In this document: piece by piece, positions 22,983 to 33,211 of the stretch
How the letters are laid out: each line of letters starts with the position of its first letter
Position numbering within the stretch: the stretch's first letter is position 1
Assembly: GCF_963678635.1 (NCBI RefSeq)
Contig: NC_087069.1
Span: 46,270,276 to 46,334,275 of the forward strand
Length of the DNA stretch: 64,000 nt
Source: Symsagittifera roscoffensis
Lineage: Eukaryota; Xenacoelomorpha; Acoela; Convolutidae
Reading direction: 5' to 3'
The notes under the pieces: model-generated
Told to the model about the DNA's origin: nothing
The model's database searches: none
Seen by the model: only the letters and a program-made list of their open reading frames with translations
Position numbers and translations under genes: made by a program

Positions 22983-25446
22983 CAAACAGCTGAAAGACAA
23001 GATGCAAAAAGAAGAAAAATTGGAAGAATTTAGAAGTTTTAGAACTTCTAAACAACAAAAACAAAGAAAGGAACAAAGAAGTGAACAGAGGAGTATAGAA
23101 GAAGAAAAAGTTAAAAACTCCGAATTGTTTTTATGTCAAAAACTCAAATGCGAAACAAAGCAACTAAGTTTGCAATTGAAGCTGGAAAGAAACTCTTTGA
23201 GTTGAGTTTTGAAGGTTAAAGAATTTGTTGCATTTTTAAATTATAGTTTTAGTTAGTGGCTTTAGAGACACTTAAAAACTTTTCAGAAAGGCTTGAGTGA
23301 AGAATATATTAAATATTCTAGGCTGCATGACTGTTTTTAAACAACTAAGATGACTCATCACTTTGTGATGATATGAAAGACTTGAGTAATCTTTTGAGGA
23401 GGGAGATTATTTCATTGTTCCTTCTAAACACCGAATTTCTTAATTTTAATGTTCAGGACCAATAACAACTAAATTTCCGAAGGGAGGAAGCATAGTAGGA
23501 CAATTTTAGCTGGTTGGTTGGCAGGACTGTCCTGTGTCCCAACATTTTTTAAAACATAAAAGAAAAAGTTTTAAATCAGGGCATTGAAGTTGGAAGTCAG
23601 AAAAAGTGTTTTATCTGAAGTCATATCCTCGAAATAGAAGTTTAGCGAAAGAATTTGGAAGGCTATATTAGTGTGGTATGATGCCATTTGTATTCTGCAA
23701 TGAGTTGATATGAGGCAGAGCAGATAAAAGTGATTTGATGCATTTTGTAAATTCTGTTCGATGGCACTGTATCAATTTCATGAAGATTACGAGACTCAAG
23801 GAGGACATTGACAGGGCTGTCCGGGGAATATGTGGCATTCAACCATAATGTACGAAAATGCAGTTTCGCAATCGCATTTTTATCGAAAAGAAAAAAGAAC
23901 ATCTAACTGGGAAGATTGATGGTTTTAATGAATTAGCGACGTTATTTGAACGATTAGACAAATCGGGAAGGTTCAGTTTTAACTGACATGCTAATTGTTA
24001 AAATTTCGATTTGGACGTGAACGACACGTAAATTTTTATTATTTTGCACACACTGAAACGGCGAAAAGACAACAACAGTATTCGTAGAGAACAACGGTAG
24101 TCTCAGTGACAACATGCCGAAACGGCAGAAGATTGAAATTGTGGTTACAAATTGTCAGTAACTACTCCAAGCTGTAACGATTGTGCCGCTACAATCGTTA
24201 CCTAGCAGTTTACAAGAACCAGGAAGGGTGTTAGGAAGACGTGTCCAGCCTTCCGGAAAGAAATAAGAGTGTTATTTCTCCGGATTCCAGAATCCGGAAG
24301 GGTCTAGGGATTGGGACTTGAACTGTATTTTAAAAATTTTTAGCTTCCAGGATTGTCTTGAGTTGAATTCAATTAATACGAAAATCCTTTTCAGATAATG
24401 AGAAGCTAGGAGTTGGAGGAAAGGGTTGATCCATCTTCGATGGAGATGATGATTTTCATCTACTGAACAATAGTAAGATGATATATAAGTGGTAGCCCTG
24501 TTTTTAGGAGTGACCTCGTGGTCTGGGACCTTCGTGGTCTCGAGACCCAACCATGAGCTCACTATTTTTGCATCTAATTAAGTTAATCGCAGTGTTCTGG
24601 TCGAAACCGGAAAGAGTAACGTTTTTTTTTGTCGAACCGATTTTAGAAATACCACCAAAAGAACTGGCTCTGGCGGAGACGGTGAAAAGCATGTAGAGCT
24701 GTGTTTAGACGCTGGCCATTAGTTTTAGAACCTAGCTTTATTTTACGTCAATTTGTGCTTCCGGGCGAATGTTAACCTCATAAGGCCTCATTTGGAGGTC
24801 TGTAATTAAGTCTGGTACCCGTATTAAAGAAGGACACACGATTAATCGAAAATGTGCAACGACGAGCCACACGAATGGTACAATGGCTCCAAACACTAAG
24901 CTACAATGAAAGGTTAAAGAAACTAAAACTACCGTCACTTGAATACCGCAGAAGGCGAGGAACAATGATCGAAATGTTCAAAGTAGGTAACAACCGTTAT
25001 GACCCAAAAGCTACAAAAGACATGCTCGAATTGAATAATCGTGACACAAGGACAAATGGCAAGAAAATGATATTGAAGAAGACCAACTTCGAACTGCGGA
25101 AAAAAATTTTTACCATTAGATCAGCTACAGATTGGAAAACAACTCGAAGACCTTGAACGCTTTCAAGAACAACCTGGACAAAAATTTGTGCCAGTCGGCC
25201 ACATTTGGAAGTATGATCTTGAGCAATGCGAGCAACATGATTTTGGGTGAAATGGAATTTTTCAAAAGTTCGAATTGAGCATGTCATTCTCAACTTTCTC
25301 GCGACAACTGAAAATCTCAGAAATATAAGATCAGAACAACTGAACTACTATCGCCGGAAAGTGGTCAAAAAAAAAGAAGAAGGAAATTGCTATTCGCAAT
25401 TTCCAGAGATAATATCACACTAGAGTAGAGCTGTCTTATCTTAAAA
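22954..25446 (+). repeat. 2.49 kb tandem unit, copy 1 of second array
   Basis: Counterpart of 2327-4819, with the same LTR variant (about 23197-24776), LINE fragment and inner LTR part. It keeps the base differences that distinguish unit 1 from unit 2. No gene is seen. Confidence 0.85.
24777..25183 (+). mobile_element. LINE (CR1/jockey-like) RT 3' fragment
   Basis: Counterpart of 4150-4556. Dead fragment with VQRRAT and LPSLEYRRRRG motifs. Confidence 0.8.
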
Positions 25447-27937
25447 TGTCGCAGGAGGAGGAGATGGAACAATGACAAACAGCTGAAAGACAAGATGCAA
25501 AAAGAAGAAAAATTGGAAGAATTTAGAAGTTTTAGAACTTCTAAACAACAAAAACAAAGAAAGGAACAAAGAAGTGAACAGAGGAGTATAGAAGAAGAAA
25601 AAGTTAAAAACTCCGAATTGTTTTTATGTCAAAAACTCAAATGCGAAACAAAGCAACTAAGTTTGCAATTGAAGCTGGAAAGAAACTCTTTGAGTTGAGT
25701 TTTGAAGGTTAAAGAATTTGTTGCATTTTTAAATTATAGTTTTAGTTAGTGGCTTTAGAGACACTTAAAAACTTTTCAGAAAGGCTTGAGTGAAGAATAT
25801 ATTAAATATTCTAGGCTGCATGACTGTTTTTAAACAACTAAGATGACTCATCACTTTGTGATGATATGAAAGACTTGAGTAATCTTTTGAGGAGGGAGAT
25901 TATTTCATTGTTCCTTCTAAACACCGAATTTCTTAATTTTAATGTTCAGGACCAATAACAACTAAATTTCCGAAGGGAGGAAGCATAGTAGGACAATTTT
26001 AGCTGGTTGGTTGGCAGGACTGTCCTGTGTCCCAACATTTTTTAAAACATAAAAGAAAAAGTTTTAAATCAGGGCATTGAAGTTGGAAGTCAGAAAAAGT
26101 GTTTTATCTGAAGTCATATCCTCGAAATAGAAGTTTAGCGAAAGAATTTGGAAGGCTATATTAGTGTGGTATGATGCCATTTGTATTCTGCAATGAGTTG
26201 ATATGAGGCAGAGCAGATAAAAGTGATTTGATGCATTTTGTAAATTCTGTTCGATGGCACTGTATCAATTTCATGAAGATTACGAGACTCAAGGAGGACA
26301 TTGACAGGGCTGTCCGGGGAATATGTGGCATTCAACCATAATGTACGAAAATGCAGTTTCGCAATCGCATTTTTATCGAAAAGAAAAAAGAACATCTAAC
26401 TGGGAAGATTGATGGTTTTAATGAATTAGCGACGTTATTTGAACGATTAGACAAATCGGGAAGGTTCAGTTTTAACTGACATGCTAATTGTTAAAATTTC
26501 GATTTGGACGTGAACGACCCGTAAATTTTTATTATTTTGCACACACTGAAACGGCGAAAAGACAACAACAGTATTCGTAGAGAACAACGGTAGTCTCAGT
26601 GACAACATGCCGAAACGGCAGAAGATTGAAATTGTGGTTACAAATTGTCAGTAACTACTCCAAGCTGTAACGATTGTGCCGCTACAATCGTTACCTAGCA
26701 GTTTACAAGAACCAGGAAGGGTGTTAGGAAGACGTGTCCAGCCTTCCGGAAAGAAATAAGAGTGTTATTTCTCCGGATTCCAGAATCCGGAAGGGTCTAG
26801 GGATTGGGACTTGAACTGTATTTTAAAAATTTTTAGCTTCCAGGATTGTCTTGAGTTGAATTTAATTAATACGAAAATCCTTTTCAGATAATGAGAAGCT
26901 AGGAGTTGGAGGAAAGGGTTGATCCATCTTCGATGGAGATGATGATTTTCATCTACTGAACAATAGTAAGATGATATATAAGTGGTAGCCCTGTTTTTAG
27001 GAGTGACCTCGTGGTCTGGGACCTTCGTGGTCTCGAGACCCAACCATGAGCTCACTATTTTTGCATCTAATTAAGTTAATCGCAGTGTTCTGGTCGAAAC
27101 CGGAAAGAGTAACGTTTTTTTTGTCGAACCGATTTTAGAAATACCACCAAAAGAACTGGCTCTGGCGGAGACAGTGAAAAGCATGTAGAGCTGTGTTTAG
27201 ACGCTGGCCATTAGTTTTAGAACCTAGCTTTATTTTACGTCAATTTGTGCTTCCGGGCGAATGTTAACCTCATAAGGCCTCATTTGGAGGTCTGTAATTA
27301 AGTCTGGTACCCGTATTAAAGAAGGACACACGATTAATCGAAAATGTGCAACGACGAGCCACACGAATGGTACAATGGCTCCAAACACTAAGCTACAATG
27401 AAAGGTTAAAGAAACTAAAACTACCGTCACTTGAATACCGCAGAAGGCGAGGAACAATGATCGAAATGTTCAAAGTAGGTAACAACCGTTATGACCCAAA
27501 AGCTACAAAAGACATGCTCGAATTAAATAATCGTGACACAAGGACAAATGGCAAGAAAATGATATTGAAGAAGACCAACTTCGAACTGCGGAAAAAAATT
27601 TTTACCATTAGATCAGCTACAGATTGGAAAACAACTCGAAGACCTTGAACGCTTTCAAGAACAACCTGGACAAAAATTTGTGCCAGTCGGCCACATTTGG
27701 AAGTATGATCTTGAGCAATGCGAGCAACATGATTTTGGGTGAAATGGAATTTTTCAAAAGTTCGAATTGAGCATGTCATTCTCAACTTTCTCGCGACAAC
27801 TGAAAATCTCAGAAATATAAGATCAGAACAACTGAACTACTATCGCCGGAAAGTGGTCAAAAAAAAGAAGAAGGAAATTGCTATTCGCAATTTCCAGAGA
27901 TAATATCACACTAGAGTAGAGCTGTCTTATCTTAAAA
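25447..27937 (+). repeat. 2.49 kb tandem unit, copy 2 of second array
   Basis: Counterpart of 4820-7310 with the same distinguishing substitutions (for example CCCGTAAA for CACGTAAA near 26518). Holds an LTR variant, LINE fragment and inner LTR part. No gene is seen. Confidence 0.85.
27269..27675 (+). mobile_element. LINE (CR1/jockey-like) RT 3' fragment, tandem copy
   Basis: Counterpart of 6642-7048. Same dead reverse transcriptase end. Confidence 0.8.
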
Positions 27938-28324
27938 CAGAAGGCAGAAAAATTGCGAAAGAAGAAAAGACGAATTAGAAGTTGGACCAGAGTGAACTTT
28001 CGGTGGAAAGGTGGACAACCGAAGTCTCCCAATGATCCAGCCCCAAAACTCAAATTTCAAGTCAAAACTTCTTTCTCAAGTTGGAAGTTATTAATTTAAA
28101 ACTTCTCAGGTTAAACTTTTTTCCAATTATTCTAGAAATGCTGGTTAATTTAGTTAGTCCAATTCTCGAGTCTGCCAGCATGTGAGTACCCAATATAGTT
28201 TTCTTGAGTGTGTTTAACGATTGTAATGTTGAGTTAAGGAGAGTTTTAGGTTGATCCATCTGAAATGGATCAAAGTTCCACTGTCCAATAAAAAGAAACT
28301 GTACGGACTGTTCCGACCCTGTTT
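27938..28324 (+). mobile_element. LTR fragment of the reverse-element type
   Basis: Counterpart of 7311-7697, homologous to the reverse complement of 48390-48720. Carries the TTGATCCAT/ATGGATCAA hairpin (28251-28273) and an AATAAAAAG signal. It replaces the expected first half of the 5' LTR of element 3. Confidence 0.65.
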
Positions 28325-29209
28325 TGTGCCATTCTGCCGGATGACACAGCACAACCTTCCCGCGACAGAAAAAAGAGTGACTAAAGGCCTTATGAACAGA
28401 AAAGTGTTGCGACGGAGGGTCAGAATGTTCGAGAATTTTTATTTTTAAAATTTCGATCGGAAGAAGAACATTTCTGAGAAATAGAAAAAAGACGGCCATT
28501 TTGAATAGAAAAGACGAAAATCAGAACCACGATATAGATTGTGAAGAACAGTTGTATCAGAGACAGAAAAACACGGAGCCTCTTATCGTGGCAAGAACAC
28601 ACGATAAGGACCTTAGCGACAGATATTTGTGGAGACGGAGGCTTCAGTGGGGGGAAGAGAAATACCACGGAACCCTCCCGGGACACGAAATATAGGAGAT
28701 AAGAGTGTTATCTCAAGAAAATCACGGGAGCGGAGGCTTGGTCCCCCAGAGACTGTTATATGTGAAGGGACTGTGAAAACTGACTATAACAGCTGCTGTA
28801 ATGTCCTAGATCTTAATAAACACCGATATTATTTGATATTTCAGAGCATGAGTAGATAGAAAAAGGGAAAGGGTCAATCCATCTCCAATGGATTTAATAT
28901 AAAACTGTTACACAAAAACATAATAAAATAGGTTGTTCGAGCCGTGTTTTTAATGACAATCACGTAGTCTGAGGATCCGAGACTCAGCTATGTGGTTGTG
29001 TTCGCATGAAAACGAAAGCTGATCAAAAGTCGTTTGACTGATGGCCTAAAAATGGTAACTTTTTACTTTGCCCTAAACAGACCAGAAAATCAACTGGCAA
29101 GGTCGAGACGGTGAAAAACGAGTAGAATTAAGGTAGCTGACGCCTGCCAGTCGTTGATAGGTACTTTTTCTACGCTCCGTCGCTGTGTGATATTTGGGCG
29201 AATGTTACA
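28325..29209 (+). mobile_element. 5' LTR of element 3, partial (885 bp)
   Basis: Counterpart of 7698-8582 and of 46735-47619. It ends in GAATGTTACA. Substitutions against the 3' LTR were seen at 28606 (C/G) and near 29006 (A/C). The first ~710 bp of the LTR are absent here. Confidence 0.8.
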
Positions 29210-29221
29210 TAGACGTTTTTA

Positions 29222-29239
29222 TGGCGCTCCTGGGTGGGC
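29222..29239 (+). promoter_or_regulatory. Candidate primer-binding site (tRNA-Asn-like)
   Basis: Same TGG-initiated sequence as at 8595-8612, 12 bases after the LTR end. Confidence 0.5.
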
Positions 29240-29287
29240 CTGTTAAAGGCATGAAATCATCATGATCAGCAAGCGTTTCAGCGACGT

Positions 29288-30500
29288 ACCCTCCGCTCCG
29301 GGCGTAAGCCCGAGTTAGAGGCCTTAATGACCGTTGTTGTACTAGGGGGAAGGTGCGTACCCTCCGTCTAGTGCAATTTAGCTTTTTAACTTAGTTAACA
29401 CCGAAAATTCCGGGGGCCGGAGGGTTAGGTGGGAAGTCATGAACCCGCTTGTCCCGAGGTCCCCGGACCAAAAACAACTAAAGAGAAAGCGTAAAACCAA
29501 ACAAAAATAGTGTATAACCAAGAAAAAGCCAAAAATAAATTTATTTAAAAACAAAAAGAACAAAAAACAGTAAAAAATTCAAAAAAGACCAAAAACAGTA
29601 AAAAACATAAAGTGACAATTTATATGTTATTTCCGGACGAGATGTGATCTGACCTTCCTATTTGTTGTTGTTTCAGATTGATTTATATCGTTTCTGATAG
29701 AGAGATTGTGTGTTTTGGTGAAGGGTTGGGTACCCTCCCTCGAGTGTAATTTGAGTGTTTAAGCACGTTAATGGTGATTTTGCCGGTGACCGGAGGGTAG
29801 AGTGGCAGGCTGATCAACGTGTTCCACACTCAACAGGGACATCAAGGATAACATCCGCAACGACTGTTGGGTATCGTTGAAGCAATTTTAGTATCGTTCG
29901 GGTACTATTTCCTTAAAACTTAAGTGGTGGGGGGCACGATTGGCGCGGTCCGATTGTACCCTCCATCGATTACAAATTTCCGAGTTAAGGGTCTTAATTC
30001 GGATATTTTGGTGCAAAGGAGGGTATAGTACTATTTATTAACGACTATTTATAGATTATTGTCCTTACTATATATTACTTATCTCCTATTTAGACCCAAG
30101 AAACACCCATTTTATGTCGAAAATTACCAATTTTCGACCAAACTGTAGACCCCCAAATTTTCGGATATCCGAGCTTTTCCGATAGGCAAAAAGCTTTTAT
30201 ATAGAGAGTAGCCACGTAGTTCGATCCCCTTTATTAAAGAAACCGCGTGAGCAAAGATTCAGTGGAAGTTAGAAAAACGAGAATTTTTCGACCAAAATTT
30301 TGATAATTTTCTGTATTTTGTCAATCTGTTTTGGGGATCGAGTTTTTGAGTTTTTAGAGTTAGAGCAATAAAATTTTTTGCGTTAGGAGCGTGCTAGCAT
30401 AACGTGCTCGGTTACTAGAGAAATTTTTGGGTAACCCTCCGAGTAGCTCCGTGGATAGAGCTAACGACTTAAGGTTTGGAAAAGGAAGGAATCGGAGGGT
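29288..30500 (+). repeat. Five 67-nt ACCCTCC...GGAGGGT cassettes
   Basis: Counterparts at 29288-29354, 29359-29425, 29732-29798, 29958-30024 and 30434-30500. All are exactly 67 nt with pairing ends and a TTAA-centred inner hairpin. Confidence 0.75.
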
Positions 30501-30854
30501 CCAAATTTGATAGTTTTTGGCCAAATTTTTGTTTCTAAACCAATTTTGGTCCGGTTTTTTGCATTATTCCAGTGCCGTACAGGGCTACTACGCTCATTTC
30601 AAGTATTTTTAGGCACTTTCGACCGGAATTGCGAAAAAAGTCTTTCAGATCCTATATAGGTGGTGAAAAAGGCCATTTTGACGAACGCGTTTTTGGCGAT
30701 TTCTCAAAGACTAGTTATCCGATCGGGATAATTTTGGTACCATAAGTCGACGTTTTTGACCACTTTTCCGAATCGCAACCGTTTTTGGGTTGATTATTTC
30801 GGAAAAGAAAAATTTTTTAGAACTTGTTGGTTCGGAGGGTCCAAGTAACGGGCA

Positions 30855-31366
30855 ACCCTCCGAGCGGCAGAAAATTTTATCAAAACATCTTTTTATTTAA
30901 CTGGGAAGGTTGACCGTGTCAGCCAACCTAGTTTTAAGTCAGGTAGACCGCTTTCAGAGGCTTTACTGCGGTGATTTAACCCTTTTTCTTGATTTTGGGG
31001 GAACCCTCCGAAGTGACCCTCCGGAGTCAGCTAAACCCTTTAGCAACCCTCCTTAGTGGAAAATTTCCACGAGATCACCCTAAGAAGTTGAAACAGCTCC
31101 CCCTAGAACCCTTAGCTTATTTTGACGCTTTTTGAAGCTAGTAGGAGAACCTTCCAAGTGAGATCAGAAAATTTGAAAATTTTGGAGGTACCCTCCGAAG
31201 TGACCCTCCGGAGCGTATTAAGCATCTTATTGACCCTCCTTAGTAAATTTAGGGGGACCCTCCGAAGTAACTTGGGTGATTAAGATACCCTCCTAAGTAA
31301 CTTGAGTGATTGAGGTACCCTCCGAGGTAACCCTCCGGAGTGTCTTAAACCTTCTAGCGACCCTCC
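30855..31366 (+). repeat. Cluster of ACCCTCC heptamers
   Basis: Twelve same-strand ACCCTCC copies, as at 10228-10739. Confidence 0.8.
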
Positions 31367-31574
31367 TTGTAAGAGAATTGAGTAAACCTTCTGTGGCAAT
31401 TTGGGAAACGGAAAATATCCATTTAATTAGGATCATATTAGGATATTAGGCGTGCTTATCAGGGTCATAAGAACCCATTCTGACCCGGAAATTCGTGATC
31501 AACTTTGGATTCTATATTGGGTGTATTAGAAGTACCCGAACAAGATTTTTTTTTGATTGTGATTTTGGTTGAGT

Positions 31575-31923
31575 GGTTGCCTTGAGCTACTTAATAGGAA
31601 AGTTCGGGCAATCCGGGAACAAATAAAGGAAGACCTCGGTGGGTGTATTAAGCAAATACACACCCACTTGAGAAGAAGAATTGTTCCCTACTCTCGTGCA
31701 CTTGGAGCAGTCCGAGTGTGGGAGAGCTTTTTCATAGATTTGACGAATTTTCGACCAAGAGGTTGCCTTGAGCTACTTAGTAGGACAGCTCGGGCAATCG
31801 CAGGACACCCAAAAGAAGACCTCGGTGGGTGTATTAGGCAAATACACACCCACTTGAGAAGACTGTGTCCTGGGCTTCGTTCTTTCGGATCGTTCCGATT
31901 GGGGGAAGTCTTTTTCTTTAAGA
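31575..31923 (+). repeat. Duplicated structured RNA element (186-nt period)
   Basis: Counterpart of 10948-11296, with copies at 31575 and 31761. Compensatory stems GGGAACAA/TTGTTCCC and CAGGACAC/GTGTCCTG enclose a conserved GTGGGTGTATT hairpin. Confidence 0.75.
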
Positions 31924-32339
31924 CTAAGTTTTATTTATCTATTTCTGAATCATCACTGCTTTTTATCGAAGATTGTTTAATTTTAACAAAGCAGTGACTT
32001 GATAAATTGTGTGGCGATAAATTGATACTGACAAAAGGTCGCTGTCACCTGTAGGATATTCTTATCTGATTATCGATTGTGTTTTTTGTGTCGATTATAT
32101 CTTGTGGAAACTTAGTGATACTGTTATACTATACAACCCGGTTGAGTTAGCATTATATCAATACTGGGTAGACCCTGTGTGTAACTTTAGCTGAGTCACT
32201 AATTTAGTCGTGAGAGATCTAAGAGACATTTTGATACTGACGGAATCGAGTAGGCAGCGTTAAGTGATTTAACTAAATCTTGTTTGTGGTACGTTTGCAT
32301 TGCCATCAAATTACGAATACTTTCATTTTGATAAAAACT

Positions 32340-33176
32340 ATGCAGCGCAGGGACTCCCTAGGATCGACTACTAAAATTCCCAGGCTAAGCAAGGGAAGCA
32401 CGCGGAAGTTTAGAACTAGGCGTAGCCAAACCTCGTTTAGCAGCGCTTCCGACGCGTTTGCTGAAGACGAATCGACTAAGGGTCAACCTGATCTTTCAGT
32501 GAGCGAAATGAAACTAAGGAGCGAGAAAAACCTCGATGGCAATCAAAGGCGGAGCGCCGAGGCCGAGCCTGCGAGCGAAACGCTGGTGGATCCCTTTGAC
32601 GAAGGGGAGCGAACGCTCATTCGACCCGACTTTGAGCCAGACGAGGTCCTCGAACGGGAGGAAGCCGAGAGGACAGAGGAGACCTCGGAGCGTCCCGAGG
32701 TCGAACCTCGGGAGGAAGTGTTGTACAGGGGAATGTCCAAATCAGAGACTAAGAGCTATAAATGGAGAAAGGAACCTTCACATCTGACAAGTGCACACTC
32801 ATCCTTGGCCAAACAGAGTAACAACGCGATGATGTCGAGTATGAGTCCGGGTGAAGAGCAGACGTTCTCGAAGGCCAAGAAGAGTTGGAAGTCCTTGTAC
32901 GACGAACGCATGGCGTCACTACCAACTGTAGGTTTGACTTCCAGTGATGACTACCCGGAGATAACCCATCCGGATGTGAACTTCACACCGTGCCCAAGGA
33001 ATGATATGAGCAGGAAGGCGTCATCAACCTCGCCGACCAGGCCCATGTCAGATGGGATAACGATGGGAGCGTCGTCAACCTTCGACAGATTAATGACGTC
33101 GATGAGCAAGCTAAGAGGCGGTGCGTCATCAAGCACCAGGCTGCAGCCGCCGTTGACCTTTCTTCGCTGGGACTAA
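32340..33176 (+). CDS. ORF1, candidate N-terminal Gag extension
   Basis: 278 residues from ATG 32340, counterpart of 11713-12549. Basic N-terminus, then an acidic, Ser-rich region, no recognised domain. The last ~170 bases overlap the open gag frame (open from about 33003), which lies at -1. That both 20.6 kb copies have the same arrangement shows only that it predates the duplication. Confidence 0.55.
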   Translation: MQRRDSLGSTTKIPRLSKGSTRKFRTRRSQTSFSSASDAFAEDESTKGQPDLSVSEMKLRSEKNLDGNQRRSAEAEPASETLVDPFDEGERTLIRPDFEPDEVLEREEAERTEETSERPEVEPREEVLYRGMSKSETKSYKWRKEPSHLTSAHSSLAKQSNNAMMSSMSPGEEQTFSKAKKSWKSLYDERMASLPTVGLTSSDDYPEITHPDVNFTPCPRNDMSRKASSTSPTRPMSDGITMGASSTFDRLMTSMSKLRGGASSSTRLQPPLTFLRWD

Positions 33177-33211
33177 CCCCGTCATTTGGGGCCACTGGCG
33201 ACATAAGTGAC

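Larger units (their letters stand above)
7698..27937 (+). mobile_element. Element 2: chimeric, defective Ty3/Gypsy-type retroelement
   Basis: Order: LTR, primer site, leader, ORF1, gag, decayed pol without protease, decayed ORF A, ORF D stub, tandem LTR units. Leader and gag match element 3 without visible change, but pol from 14277 on is a much older, diverged sequence. The element is therefore a chimera of young and old parts and cannot move on its own. Confidence 0.7.
29240..32339 (+). promoter_or_regulatory. 5' leader of element 3, structured, non-coding
   Basis: Counterpart of 8613-11712. This is the leader in front of the only intact Gag-Pol, so any function of its repeats would matter here. 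No convincing gene; between its repeat blocks, mainly 30501-30854 and 31924-32339, I see nothing further. Confidence 0.6.
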
